Shown in pieces: positions 8,847 to 17,775 of a DNA stretch of 56,254 nucleotides (within the stretch, counting starts at the first letter, position 1; each line of letters begins with the position of its first letter). Source of the stretch: an uncultured Lachnospiraceae bacterium (GTDB lineage: Bacteria; Bacillota; Clostridia; Lachnospirales; Lachnospiraceae); contig CANQUG010000017.1 in the NCBI GenBank assembly GCA_947626985.1, positions 1-56,254 on the forward strand, given 5' to 3'. Both the position numbers and the translations under genes were made by a program. Below the pieces are notes generated by a model. It was given only the letters and a program-made list of their open reading frames with translations. It was not told the DNA's origin and did no database searches.

Positions 8847-10472
8847 ATGACGGAACACAAAATCAAAAACCCCATTATTCCCGGTTTTTATCCGGACCCG
8901 TCCATCTGCAGAGTGGGGGAGGACTATTATCTGGTATGCTCCAGCTTTGAGCTGTATCCGGGAATTCCGGTCTTTCACAGTAAGGATCTGGCCAACTGGG
9001 AGCAGATTTCCTATGCCATGACTATGGAAAACGGCTTTCATGTCACGGCGAACATGGGAACCGGCGGCGTGATGGCTCCTACCATCCGGTATCAGGACGG
9101 CGTATTTTATATTGTCAACTGCAATTTTGGCGACAGAGGAAATTTCTATGTGACGGCCACGGATCCCGCCGGTCCATGGTCTGAGATTCACTGGATCACG
9201 GACATTCCGGATATCGACTGTTCTCTTTTCTTCGATGAGGACGGGAGCTGTTATCTGGTGAGTCCCGGGAATGATTCCACGGAGGATAACGGACGCGCTT
9301 TCTATCTGACGCCCTATGATATCAAAAACGGAAAGGCCTGCGGTGAGCGGAAAAAGATCTGGAACAGCGCCCTCCGGAAGGCATGGGCGCCGGAGGCTCC
9401 CCATATTTATCACATCGGCGATTATTATTATCTGCTCATCGCCGAGGGCGGGACGGAGCATTTCCACTCTGTGGTGATTGCCAGAAGCGAGACCGTCGAC
9501 GGCTGGTATGAGGGCTACAGGGGCAATCCCATTATGACCCACCGTCATCTGGGACTGTATTATCCCATCGATAATGTGGGCCATGCGGATTTTGTGGATA
9601 CTCCGGACGGAAACTGGTACGCGGTGATGCTGGGGTCCCGGATCTTGGACGGACAGCACAAGAATTTCGGCCGGGAAACCTTCCTCTGCCCGGTGATCTG
9701 GGAGCGGGGATGGCCGGTATTAAGCCCCGGCAGCGGAAAAATGGAATTTGAATATCCGGCGGATGAAAAGCTTCCTTGGACGCCCTGTTCTGCGGAAACG
9801 GAGCGGGATGATTTTGACAGTGACAAACTGGGTCTGCATCTGTCCTTCTGGGGAACGCCTTATCAGGATTTCTGGAAGATTCAGGACAGCAGACTGAAGC
9901 TGACCTGCCTGAAACGGCCCATCGCCCTGCCGCTGAAGGGCTTCGACGTGGCGCACCCGGATCAGAGCAGAGATCACTGCGTGAGCTTTCTGGGAAGAAG
10001 ACAGAGGTGGGAGAGCTTTGACGTCAGCCTGAAAATGGAATTTGCCCCGGAGAAGCAGGAGGCGGCCGGACTGATCATCATGCAGGCGGCCAATCACCAG
10101 TTCCGTCTGGAAAAGGCGCTGGAGAACGGAAAAGCGGTGCTCCGTCTGGTCCGTCTCACCACAGAACAGGAAGGTCTTCCTTTCCTGCCGGGCTATAAAG
10201 CGCAGACGACGGAAGCCGTTCTGGAGAGCCATCCTGTGGAGGAAGGCCCGCTGGTGCTGAAGCTGGAGGCCAGGAGACAGGATTACCGGTTCTTCTATGG
10301 AAAAGATGAGGCGTCTCTGACGGCTTTTGAGGTTCATGGAGACGGCTGTGAGATCAATCCGGAGGAGATCGGAGGCATGATCGGAACCATGATCGGTATG
10401 TATGCCACCGCCAACGGGGAGGAAAGCAAAAACGAGGCAGCCTTTGACTACTTTGAGGTAAAGCCGGTCTGA
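8847..10472 (+). CDS. Glycoside hydrolase family 43 (xylosidase/arabinofuranosidase type)
   Basis: This 541-residue enzyme starts with NPIIPGFYPDPS, the classic GH43 opening with catalytic base D17. D124 in DIPDIDCS is the probable pKa-modulating Asp, and E183 in WAPEAPHIY is the acid. These residues form the five-bladed propeller domain (about 1-300). The rest resembles the GH43 C2 concanavalin-like domain that shapes the active site of exo-xylosidases. No signal peptide is present, so it acts in the cytoplasm. The ATG at 8847 has AGGGAGG seven bases upstream; an in-frame codon at 8766 lacks a ribosome site. The likely role is removal of xylose or arabinose units from oligosaccharides; the exact specificity is inferred. 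Confidence 0.9.
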   Translation: MTEHKIKNPIIPGFYPDPSICRVGEDYYLVCSSFELYPGIPVFHSKDLANWEQISYAMTMENGFHVTANMGTGGVMAPTIRYQDGVFYIVNCNFGDRGNFYVTATDPAGPWSEIHWITDIPDIDCSLFFDEDGSCYLVSPGNDSTEDNGRAFYLTPYDIKNGKACGERKKIWNSALRKAWAPEAPHIYHIGDYYYLLIAEGGTEHFHSVVIARSETVDGWYEGYRGNPIMTHRHLGLYYPIDNVGHADFVDTPDGNWYAVMLGSRILDGQHKNFGRETFLCPVIWERGWPVLSPGSGKMEFEYPADEKLPWTPCSAETERDDFDSDKLGLHLSFWGTPYQDFWKIQDSRLKLTCLKRPIALPLKGFDVAHPDQSRDHCVSFLGRRQRWESFDVSLKMEFAPEKQEAAGLIIMQAANHQFRLEKALENGKAVLRLVRLTTEQEGLPFLPGYKAQTTEAVLESHPVEEGPLVLKLEARRQDYRFFYGKDEASLTAFEVHGDGCEINPEEIGGMIGTMIGMYATANGEESKNEAAFDYFEVKPV

Positions 10473-10492
10473 GAGGATAAAGGTGCGCTTTT

Positions 10493-11116
10493 ATGAAACT
10501 GGTCAGAGATGAAAAACTGCTTCAGAAGGCCGTCCGTGAGCTGGAGCTGGGGAATAAAGTGAATCTTGACCGGATAAAGCCGGTGCTGTGCAGATGTGAA
10601 AAGGGAGAGCTTCTTTCGGGCCCTCATATCCGGCAGCGGTATCTGTATTTCCTGTATTCCGGCACCATACAGATTTACGGCGTGGGGCTCGACGGCAGGA
10701 AGATACCGGTAAATCTGGCCAAAAAAGGCAGCATCATCGGGGATGTGGAATTCTGCAGCGCCAGAAACTCCAATATTTTTTCGGAGGTGGCCAGGGAGGT
10801 GCTCTGCGTGGGAATTTCGGTGACGGAGTACCGGAATGAGCTGGAAAATGACAACCGTTTCCTTCGATATCTGCTTTCCTCCATTTCCTCCAAGGTATAT
10901 CTCACCAGTGTGTCGGATACTCCCGTGGTTTCCGTGGAGGAGAAGCTGCTCCATTACATGGAAAGGGAGTGTCCGGATCATATTCTCAGAGGAGTGGAAC
11001 CGGCCACGCTGGCTCTGCGGTGCAGCAGGAGGCAGCTGCAGCGGGTTCTGAAGGAATTGTGCGAGGACGGACGTGTCAGAAAGACGGGAAAGGGAATTTA
11101 CTGTCTTGTGGAGTAG
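10493..11116 (+). CDS. Crp/Fnr-family transcriptional regulator
   Basis: The 207-residue protein has an N-terminal cyclic-nucleotide-binding-like beta roll (about 25-125, with LYSGTIQIYG and KKGSIIGDVEF) and a C-terminal winged helix whose recognition region is LALRCSRRQLQRVLKELCEDG. It resembles YeiL-like members rather than true Crp: no phosphate-binding cassette for cAMP is visible. It begins 20 bases after GH43 and is probably in the same transcript. It may modulate this locus or the downstream sugar symporter; targets and effector are unknown. Confidence 0.8.
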   Translation: MKLVRDEKLLQKAVRELELGNKVNLDRIKPVLCRCEKGELLSGPHIRQRYLYFLYSGTIQIYGVGLDGRKIPVNLAKKGSIIGDVEFCSARNSNIFSEVAREVLCVGISVTEYRNELENDNRFLRYLLSSISSKVYLTSVSDTPVVSVEEKLLHYMERECPDHILRGVEPATLALRCSRRQLQRVLKELCEDGRVRKTGKGIYCLVE

Positions 11117-11350
11117 GATCACAGAAGGGCAAGATTGCCAGTACTTTTTTACCTTTTAAGGAGTCTCAGCTGTGAATAAATGACAAATTTTCGAATGATT
11201 TTCGATAATTAAGGTGAGGAATTTGCCCTTCCCCTTTTCTATAATGAAACAAATGAGGGGGAGACATCACAGGAAAGGGCGTTTTTTGGGCCTGGCAGAG
11301 ATTCGGACTCCCGCAGGATTCACAAAATAAAAAACCTTAAGGAGGTACTT
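11117..11350 (+). promoter_or_regulatory. Promoter region of the GPH sugar symporter
   Basis: The 234-base gap has no gene. ATTTTCGA occurs twice at 11187-11194 and 11198-11205, an 11-base spacing that would place both on one DNA face, and TATAAT lies at 11240-11245, about 40 bases downstream. The pyrimidine-rich stretch before TATAAT resembles the GH43, oxidoreductase and flavoprotein promoters of this window. AAGGAGG just before 11351 is the ribosome site. Confidence 0.5.
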
Positions 11351-12754
11351 ATGGGAACTCAAGCAACTAAGGAAAAGACAAGCCCGAAGCTGGCGGTAGC
11401 GTACAGTCTGGGCGAAGTGGGATGCCAGATGAGCTGGTACATGATCAACAACTACCTGACATTGTTCTATACGGATGTTGTTGGCCTGACCGCTTCCGCA
11501 ATCTCGATGATCATGATGATTGCCCGTGTGTGGGACGCCATCAACGATCCCATGATGGGAACCATTGCGGACCGCACGAACACCAAATGGGGAAAATTCA
11601 GACCCTATCTGTTTATTGCTCCTCCGTTCCTGGCAATTTTCAACATTCTGACCTTTACGGTATTCCCGGTACAGGGAGCGATGAAAGTCCTTCTCTGTCT
11701 TATCTGCTATATTGGAACCGGTATGGCTTATACGGCATGTTCCATCGCCTATCAGGCTCTGCAGAACGTATGCGCCATAGATTCTCAGGTACGTATGAAC
11801 CTGGCCACAGCCCGTGGTATCGGTTCTTCTGTGATCGGAATTATTCTTTCCGCCTGCGCGATGCCTCTGATTCTGCATTTCAGCAGCGCTGTGGACGCTT
11901 CAGGAGCGCCTGCCGCGGATGCTCACGGATATTTTATCGCAACCATTATTATGTCCCTTGCCATGATTCCGGTATTCTGGCTCTGCGCTCTGGGATGTAA
12001 GGAAACCTATTCGGCTCAGCTTCATTCCCCGGCTTCTTCCAGTGAGAAAATGGGCTTTATCGGCAGTATAAAGGAAATCGCAAAGAATGACCAGCTGCTT
12101 CTGGTTGTTCTGGCTACAGTGCTTGGTACGATCTGTGTAACCGGACGTATGAGCCTGCTTACCTATTACATCATTTATGTAGTTGGAAACTATACGGTGA
12201 TCGCTACGGTATTTACCACGATGACCATTGCTCAGCTGATCGGAACCCTGTTTGTTCCCTGGGGAACGAAGACCTTCGGCAAAAAGAATTATATGATCAT
12301 CCTGAATGTGATCATGATGATCGGATTCTTCCTGATGTTCATCAACCCCACAACCAATATGGCATACCTTCTGGGCGTATCCTTCGTATGCGGACTGTGC
12401 AACTCCGCTTCCTCCATCTGCTATGGTATGGTTTCCGACGCCATCGAGTACGGCGACTGGAAGCTTGGCAAACGTCAGGAAGGCGTTGCGGCGTCCATGC
12501 TCAGCTTCGGCGTAAAGATCGCCACCGCGCTCTGCGGAGCTACCGGCGTTCTTCTTCTGAGCGCAGTCGGGTATGTGCCCAATGCGGAGCAGACGGAAGC
12601 TGCTAAAATGGGAATCAACGCGGTGGTAAATATGCTTCCGCTGGTAATTGCAGGAATCTCCATTATCCCGTTATTCTTCTACAAGCTTTCCGCAAAGAGA
12701 GTTGCCGAAATCCGCGCGGATCTGGATGCGGGCAGACACGCGTGGAACAAATAA
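11351..12754 (+). CDS. Glycoside:cation symporter, GPH family (MFS)
   Basis: A 467-residue membrane protein with about twelve transmembrane segments. SLGEVGCQM at the N-terminus and ARVWDAINDPMMG at about 58-70 match the MelB/XylP-like GPH family; D62 and D66 correspond to the MelB cation-binding aspartates on helix II. DRTNTKWGKFRPYL is the conserved cytoplasmic loop. It should import a disaccharide or short oligosaccharide with Na+ or H+, probably a product handled by the adjacent GH5 and GH43. AAGGAGG precedes the ATG and a strong terminator follows, so it appears to be monocistronic. Confidence 0.9.
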   Translation: MGTQATKEKTSPKLAVAYSLGEVGCQMSWYMINNYLTLFYTDVVGLTASAISMIMMIARVWDAINDPMMGTIADRTNTKWGKFRPYLFIAPPFLAIFNILTFTVFPVQGAMKVLLCLICYIGTGMAYTACSIAYQALQNVCAIDSQVRMNLATARGIGSSVIGIILSACAMPLILHFSSAVDASGAPAADAHGYFIATIIMSLAMIPVFWLCALGCKETYSAQLHSPASSSEKMGFIGSIKEIAKNDQLLLVVLATVLGTICVTGRMSLLTYYIIYVVGNYTVIATVFTTMTIAQLIGTLFVPWGTKTFGKKNYMIILNVIMMIGFFLMFINPTTNMAYLLGVSFVCGLCNSASSICYGMVSDAIEYGDWKLGKRQEGVAASMLSFGVKIATALCGATGVLLLSAVGYVPNAEQTEAAKMGINAVVNMLPLVIAGISIIPLFFYKLSAKRVAEIRADLDAGRHAWNK

Positions 12755-12777
12755 ATTAACATATCACAGGTAAAAAG

Positions 12778-12819
12778 AAGGCGTTTCTGATCCCTTATGG
12801 GAGAAGGAACGCCTTTTTT
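12778..12819 (+). terminator. Rho-independent terminator after the symporter
   Basis: Arms AAGGCGTT (12778-12785) and AACGCCTT (12808-12815), with an inner ATCCC/GGGAG helix, are followed by six T residues ending at 12819. It begins 24 bases beyond the symporter stop codon. Confidence 0.88.
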
Positions 12820-12932
12820 GATGAAAAATAAAAACGTAAAAAACGTTGATAAATTTCAGCGCAGGTGGTATACTATTCATTGAAAGGATTTATTAACGTA
12901 AAATTCGTTTTTATTTTTTGGAGGGGATTAAA

Positions 12933-14087
12933 ATGAAGCTTCTCAGAATCATGGCGGACGGTCTGCCGCTTTTTAAGGAAAAACTTGATATATGCTTTTA
13001 TGCACAGCAGAGGGTGTCAGACGATCAGAAAGAGATTCTTTATCCATTGTTTTCAAATATATATTTGAATCCGGCAAATGGGTTCATTGGGATCAATGCG
13101 TCAGGAAAGACCTCCGTGCTGAAGGTCGTACTTTTAGCGCTTGAGATTATAAATAATGAGCCGATCAACCACATTGAGACCAGGGATATCCTGGGAAATG
13201 CAAACAAGGCTGTATTAAATATTTTCTTCTACTCAGAGTCAGATAAGGAGATATGTCGTCTTGAGACCGCAATAACATCGAAGCGGACAAAGACTGAAGG
13301 AACTGTATATAGAATCATATCAGAAAAAATATGGTCGAAGCCGACGGATGAGATAACTACCCGTAAATCGATGCTTGATTTTGACGGGAAGGAGCCTGTG
13401 ATGGTCAGAAACGGACAGGAGGATTTTCTGTCAGATGATGTCAGTATCATGATTGCCCGGAATAAGAAGACAGGGGAAAACATGAGGGTTGTGAATTTGC
13501 TTCTTTTCACGAACATCAATATGCTCCTGTTTTCGGAGGATATACCGACAGAGGTTATTACTTATCTGGATCCGACGATTGAGAGCCTGCAGTTTGACGA
13601 GGAGGATCAGAAAACGATCATTCGCCTGAAGTTTAAGGGTAAGGAGGAGATCGTGCTGAGCAATCCGATCGAACTGAATAATTACCTGTCTTCCGGTACT
13701 GTAAAGGGAATGATCATCTTTACACTGGCTCAGGAGGTATTGCAGAAGGGCGGATACATTGTGGTTGATGAGGTGGAGAACCATTTTAACAAAGAAATTG
13801 TGACCACACTGATGCGATTCTTTATGGACAGCAGGTTGAATAAGAATGGAGGTACATTGATCTTTTCAACGCATTATCCGGAACTGCTGGACGAATACGA
13901 CAGAAATGACAGTATTTTTATTATCAGAAACAGAGACGGGATTACAGTCGAAAACCTGTGCACGATTCTGAAAAGAAATGATATAAAGAAGAGCGATGCA
14001 TATCAGAGCGGATTCCTGGAAGGGACGAATCCTATGTATGAAGCGTATATGCGGCTGAAGAAAAGTATGGCTGCGGCGCTTAAGTAG
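12933..14087 (+). CDS. AAA/ABC-type ATPase of a two-gene defence-like pair
   Basis: This 384-residue protein has Walker A GINASGKT at 53-60, an LSSGT signature at 252-256, Walker B YIVVDE ending at D279-E280 and a switch histidine in STHYPE (H314). This is the SMC/OLD-type layout of stand-alone phage-resistance ATPases such as AbiLi, PARIS AriA and RloA. The ATG at 12933 is preceded by GGAGGGG; an upstream TTG at 12918 overlaps that site and is rejected. The gene is AT-richer than its neighbours and uses rare-type codons, which suggests transfer. A TOPRIM-like gene follows after 10 bases. I infer an abortive-infection role; the exact family is not recognised. Confidence 0.8.
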   Translation: MKLLRIMADGLPLFKEKLDICFYAQQRVSDDQKEILYPLFSNIYLNPANGFIGINASGKTSVLKVVLLALEIINNEPINHIETRDILGNANKAVLNIFFYSESDKEICRLETAITSKRTKTEGTVYRIISEKIWSKPTDEITTRKSMLDFDGKEPVMVRNGQEDFLSDDVSIMIARNKKTGENMRVVNLLLFTNINMLLFSEDIPTEVITYLDPTIESLQFDEEDQKTIIRLKFKGKEEIVLSNPIELNNYLSSGTVKGMIIFTLAQEVLQKGGYIVVDEVENHFNKEIVTTLMRFFMDSRLNKNGGTLIFSTHYPELLDEYDRNDSIFIIRNRDGITVENLCTILKRNDIKKSDAYQSGFLEGTNPMYEAYMRLKKSMAAALK

Positions 14088-14097
14088 GAGGCGGTCT

Positions 14098-14619
14098 ATG
14101 GAATTGGCGAAATATAAGGCCTGTATATGTGAAGGCGCAGCAGAGAATGCGATCATGGATATTTTGCTGGATAACGACCTGCTGATTTTTACAAGAGAGG
14201 AAATGCTGGAAGAAGAGATCCTTCATTGCAGAGATGGAAGGCGTTTTGAAGAGAAATATTTGAGAAAAGGTTTCATGGATAAGATTTCAGTGATTCGAAT
14301 TCTTGATTCACGTCGTGAGAATTTTAAGCTCAGCAAAGCTTATGAGCACAAAGTAGATGTTATCAATGTGATTACTGCGCCGGAGATAGAGATGTTAATC
14401 ATCTTCAGTGAGGATAAGTACAAGGAGTTCAAAAAGTCCGGGAAGAAGCCAAGCGATTTCTGTAAAGAAGATTTGAAGATGACAGGCGTAAAGGCATACA
14501 GTTTTGTGAAGAATTATTTCTCAGATCCTGTTGTATTGCTGGCAGCGATCAGGAAATACCATGAAATGTCGAAGATTCGTAAGGGTGAATACACGCTGCT
14601 GGATTTGCTGAAAAGGTAA
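14098..14619 (+). CDS. TOPRIM/RloB-like partner protein of the ATPase
   Basis: A 173-residue protein 10 bases downstream of the ATPase, with GGAGG in the gap. CICEGAAENAI near the N-terminus has the Glu-Gly of a TOPRIM-like first motif (E12), IRILDSR holds a candidate acidic residue (D70), and TAPEIEMLIIF at 93-103 recalls the central motif of RloB/AbiLii proteins. In known pairs such as AbiL, PARIS and Gabija, an OLD-type ATPase controls a TOPRIM nuclease. Assignment rests on motif placement and gene context; the second TOPRIM Asp pair is not obvious. It is as AT-rich as the ATPase gene. Confidence 0.55.
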   Translation: MELAKYKACICEGAAENAIMDILLDNDLLIFTREEMLEEEILHCRDGRRFEEKYLRKGFMDKISVIRILDSRRENFKLSKAYEHKVDVINVITAPEIEMLIIFSEDKYKEFKKSGKKPSDFCKEDLKMTGVKAYSFVKNYFSDPVVLLAAIRKYHEMSKIRKGEYTLLDLLKR

Positions 14620-14637
14620 AAAGGTAATAATTCAAAA

Positions 14638-14666
14638 GGGCTGCCGCACCAAATCTGCAGCAGCCC
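14638..14666. terminator. Shared hairpin between the convergent ATPase pair and tartrate operon
   Basis: GGGCTGC (14638-14644) pairs with GCAGCCC (14660-14666). On the minus strand it is followed by TTTT. It sits 19 bases beyond the TOPRIM-like stop and 19 before the ttdB stop, so it probably ends both transcripts. Confidence 0.6.
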
Positions 14667-14684
14667 GCCTGGGTTAAAAAAAGC

Positions 14685-15317
14685 TTATTTAATGAATTTT
14701 ACTTCCGGATAGATGGCCTGTTTGGCGGCCTCCTTCTTCTCGTTGAATATGATTTTGTTCTCCTCAAACATATTTCTTCCCTGGGCGTCGATGGAGACGA
14801 TCAGAGGACCGAATTCCTTCACTTTGCAGCACCAGAGGGTCTCGGGCATTCCCAGTTCATCCCAGTGATGCTCCGCAATGCGCTCTACCTCCGTAGCGGC
14901 CACAACCGCGCAGCCCGCGGGGAATACACAGTGGATCGCACCGAATTCTTTGCATGCGCGCTCCGTATTCGGACCCATGCCGCCTTTTCCCACGATCACA
15001 CGGACGCCTGTCAGCTTTGTGAACTCATACTCAAATTTCTCCATACGCATGGAGGTCGTCGGTCCGACGGATACCATTTCGTAGTCGTCCTCCGTCCCCT
15101 CGATCTTGCGGACGATGGGACCTGCGTGGAAAATAGCCTTTCCTCTGATATCGTAGGGCAGCTCTCTGCCGTATTCCACAAGTCTGCGGTGTGCGACGTC
15201 ACGGCAGGTCATCAGATCGCCGTCCAGCCAGACGATATCCCCGATTTTGATATCTGCCAGATCCTCTGCGGTCACCGGCGTCACCAGAACTTTTTTATCT
15301 CCTCTAATCTCGATCAT
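14685..15317 (-). CDS. ttdB: L(+)-tartrate dehydratase beta subunit
   Basis: This 210-residue protein matches E. coli TtdB almost motif for motif: [63 protein letters not shown] and [12 protein letters not shown]. With TtdA it forms the oxygen-sensitive class I dehydratase that converts L-tartrate to oxaloacetate; fumarase beta subunits are related, but the strings favour tartrate. The start is 13 bases after the ttdA stop with GGAGG between, so translation is coupled. A cytoplasmic enzyme. Confidence 0.92.
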   Translation of the reverse strand: MIEIRGDKKVLVTPVTAEDLADIKIGDIVWLDGDLMTCRDVAHRRLVEYGRELPYDIRGKAIFHAGPIVRKIEGTEDDYEMVSVGPTTSMRMEKFEYEFTKLTGVRVIVGKGGMGPNTERACKEFGAIHCVFPAGCAVVAATEVERIAEHHWDELGMPETLWCCKVKEFGPLIVSIDAQGRNMFEENKIIFNEKKEAAKQAIYPEVKFIK

Positions 15318-15330
15318 GTTTCTTTCCTCC

Positions 15331-16236
15331 TTACTGATTCAGGTCCACTGTTGAATGGGTGTCCACAGTTGCGTTCAGATCGCTGTCAAATATCACATGT
15401 CCGCGGCGGTGGGACCAGCAGCCCACGTTTACAGCGACGCCGATCGTGGACGGATGTCTTGCCGTATTTTCAATATTGACTCCCATCACGGAGAATTTTC
15501 CGCCCATTCCCTGAGGTCCAAGGCCGATTGCGTTGATTCCGTCCTCGAGAAGCTTCTCCATCTTTGCTGCATTCGCATTCTCATTGTGCGAGCCGATGGG
15601 ACGCATCAGAGCCTTCTTGGAGAGCAGCGCCGCGGTTTCCACAGATGTTGCAACTCCCACGCCTACAAGGAGCGGAGGACAGGCATTCAGGCCGTAGCTT
15701 GTCATCTGGTCCAGTACGAAATCGGTCACGCCCTCATATCCGGCGCCCGGCATCAGTACCATTGCTTTGCCCGGAAGGGTGCATCCGCCGCCTGCCATAT
15801 AGGCATAGAGCTCGCATTTATCACTGTTGGGGACGATATCCCAGAATATGGTGGGCGTTCCTTTTCCGACATTGCGCTTCGTATTGTATTCATCAAATGT
15901 CTCCACACTGTTGTGACGGAGCGGCGCAGCGAAGGTTGCCTGCACGACAGCTTCCTTCAAAAGCGCTTCCAGGTCGTCGATCAGGGGGAATCTGGTTCCG
16001 CATTTTACCCAGAACTGAAGAACTCCGGTATCCTGGCAGCTGGGGCGGTCCAGTTCTACCGCAAGGGTCTGGTTTTTCGTCATGGTTTCATAGAGCACCT
16101 TGGGAAGTGCTGCATCCTCCTGGGATCCCAGCTCCTCCAGCTTTGCTACCACGTCGTCCGGCAGCTTTTTTGCAATGTGGGCAACAAACTTTGCCACTTT
16201 GTCTGTCATCAGTTTCACGTTTTCTTCTCTTGTCAT
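15331..16236 (-). CDS. ttdA: L(+)-tartrate dehydratase alpha subunit, [4Fe-4S] enzyme
   Basis: The 301-residue protein aligns along its length with E. coli TtdA (303 residues): [62 protein letters not shown] and GCWSHRRG. C67, C186 and C273 fall at the three cluster-ligand positions of class I hydro-lyases. It carries the [4Fe-4S] centre that removes water from tartrate. GAGGAGGT precedes the ATG. The DASS permease gene lies upstream with a 94-base gap, and the three genes probably form one operon activated by the divergent LysR protein. Confidence 0.93.
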   Translation of the reverse strand: MTREENVKLMTDKVAKFVAHIAKKLPDDVVAKLEELGSQEDAALPKVLYETMTKNQTLAVELDRPSCQDTGVLQFWVKCGTRFPLIDDLEALLKEAVVQATFAAPLRHNSVETFDEYNTKRNVGKGTPTIFWDIVPNSDKCELYAYMAGGGCTLPGKAMVLMPGAGYEGVTDFVLDQMTSYGLNACPPLLVGVGVATSVETAALLSKKALMRPIGSHNENANAAKMEKLLEDGINAIGLGPQGMGGKFSVMGVNIENTARHPSTIGVAVNVGCWSHRRGHVIFDSDLNATVDTHSTVDLNQ

Positions 16237-16330
16237 AGTTACCTCCTCATTTCATGTACTGCGGCATGTGCCAGGCAGCCGCAATTGATTATGATTTTCA
16301 TTTATTGCATTGAATGATATTACAGTGCTG

Positions 16331-17596
16331 TCAGGGATAAAACGGGTACAGGATGGGCAGCAGTACCATACTGATTACAAATGATACAAGAATCAGCGGC
16401 AGGCCTGACTTCACGTAATCATTGAACTTGTAGCCGCCGAGTCCGACTACCATGGTGTTGGCCGGCATACCGATCGGTGTTGCATACGCACAGGAACCGG
16501 CGATGACAGTCGCGATGACGACCGCTCTGGGATCCGCGCCGACGCTGTTCGCCAGCGATACCGCTATGGGAACCATCAGCGCCGTTGTCGCCGTGTTGGA
16601 CATGAAGTTTGTCAGCACGCAGGTCACGACGAAGATCACCAGAAGCAGAATAATCGGGTTTGGATTTGTTCCCAGCAGGCTCACGATTTTGTCCGCGATC
16701 AGGTTGCCAGCTCCGGTGGTATCCAGTGCGCTGGCAAGTGCCAGGGAACCTCCGAAGAGAAGGACGACCTTCAGATCAATGGACGCAAGCGCGGCCTTCT
16801 CGGAGATCACGCCGGTCAGGACGAGAATCACAGCGCCTACACAGGCGGAGACCTGGATGCTGATTCCGATCTTATCTTCAAAGATCATGGCGAGGATCAC
16901 GAGAATCAGGACCACGAGGGAGATGATCTGTTTCCACTGGGGTACATTTGAAAAATCATCCTGTGTTCCGGCTACCGCCTCTGCAGACCCGCTTCCGGCG
17001 GGGAGGAATCGATATCCAATAAAGGCGAAATAAACGATTCCGAGTACCAGCATCGGTACGCCTACCGGCGCGTACATGAAGAAGCTGGTGGGAAGGTTCA
17101 GCTCCTGAAGGGCGTTTACTCCCATCAGATTTCCCGGAGCGCCGATGATGGACAAATTGCCGCCGAGGGCCGCCGCGAATACCAGAGGCATCAGCAGGCG
17201 GCTTCTGGAGTATCCGGATTCATCTGCGATTCCGCAGACAACAGGGATCAGAACAGCCGCTGTACCTGTGTTGGAGAGGAATCCGGACATCACGCCCACG
17301 ATGACCATGATCGCGATGATCAGCATCCTCTCGCTTTTTGCAAATTTTGTTACGATTCCGCCGATCTTGTTTGCCATACCGGTCTCAAACAGTGCCTGTC
17401 CTACGACGAACATTCCGACGCAGAGAATCACATTGCTGTTGACATATCCTGCAAATGTTGCGGCTCCATCCAGCACACCGGTGAGATTCAGTCCAAGGGC
17501 AACAATCGTTGCCGTAAGCCCGAGCGGTATTTTTTCCAGTATAAAACTGATTACCGCAAAAATCAGAAATAATAATGTAATGGTTGATGGGGACAA
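16331..17596 (-). CDS. DASS/SLC13-family anion permease, probable tartrate carrier
   Basis: A 421-residue membrane protein with about eleven hydrophobic segments and the two DASS Ser-Asn-Thr motifs, LSNTGTAAVLIPVV and MSNTATTALMVPIAV. Members exchange or co-transport di- and tricarboxylates; next to ttdAB it is most simply a tartrate importer or tartrate/succinate antiporter. I choose a TTG start at 17596 because AAAGGAG lies seven bases upstream of it and the protein then begins directly before the first membrane helix. An in-frame ATG at 17641 would add a polar extension, and I see no ribosome site for it. Confidence 0.85.
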   Translation of the reverse strand: MSPSTITLLFLIFAVISFILEKIPLGLTATIVALGLNLTGVLDGAATFAGYVNSNVILCVGMFVVGQALFETGMANKIGGIVTKFAKSERMLIIAIMVIVGVMSGFLSNTGTAAVLIPVVCGIADESGYSRSRLLMPLVFAAALGGNLSIIGAPGNLMGVNALQELNLPTSFFMYAPVGVPMLVLGIVYFAFIGYRFLPAGSGSAEAVAGTQDDFSNVPQWKQIISLVVLILVILAMIFEDKIGISIQVSACVGAVILVLTGVISEKAALASIDLKVVLLFGGSLALASALDTTGAGNLIADKIVSLLGTNPNPIILLLVIFVVTCVLTNFMSNTATTALMVPIAVSLANSVGADPRAVVIATVIAGSCAYATPIGMPANTMVVGLGGYKFNDYVKSGLPLILVSFVISMVLLPILYPFYP

Positions 17597-17775
17597 TTTT
17601 GTTTCTCCTTTCCGTTCATTTGCGAGATGCTGGCCAAACATTTCTTATGAATTCACTTTAGCACAGCCACAATGTATAAGTCCAATTAAGAAAAAATTGA
17701 TATGTATAAAAAAAATTGATATACTAAAGAAAAGATATCGGCCAAATAACAGCAGATTATACAAAGGAGAAATCA
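17597..17775. promoter_or_regulatory. Divergent tartrate operon/LysR control region
   Basis: The region contains an imperfect direct repeat, AAAAATTGATATGTA at 17692-17706 and AAAAATTGATATACT at 17711-17725, with 19-base spacing. It lies between the two divergent starts, where LysR proteins normally bind, and TTGATAT-type arms fit loose T-N11-A boxes. A ribosome site AAAGGAGA precedes the LysR ATG. Confidence 0.45.

Noticed and set aside
14685-16236. Fumarase alpha/beta instead of tartrate dehydratase
   Set aside because: The families are related, but the extended strings match TtdA and TtdB closely and the DASS permease with a divergent LysR gene fits tartrate use.
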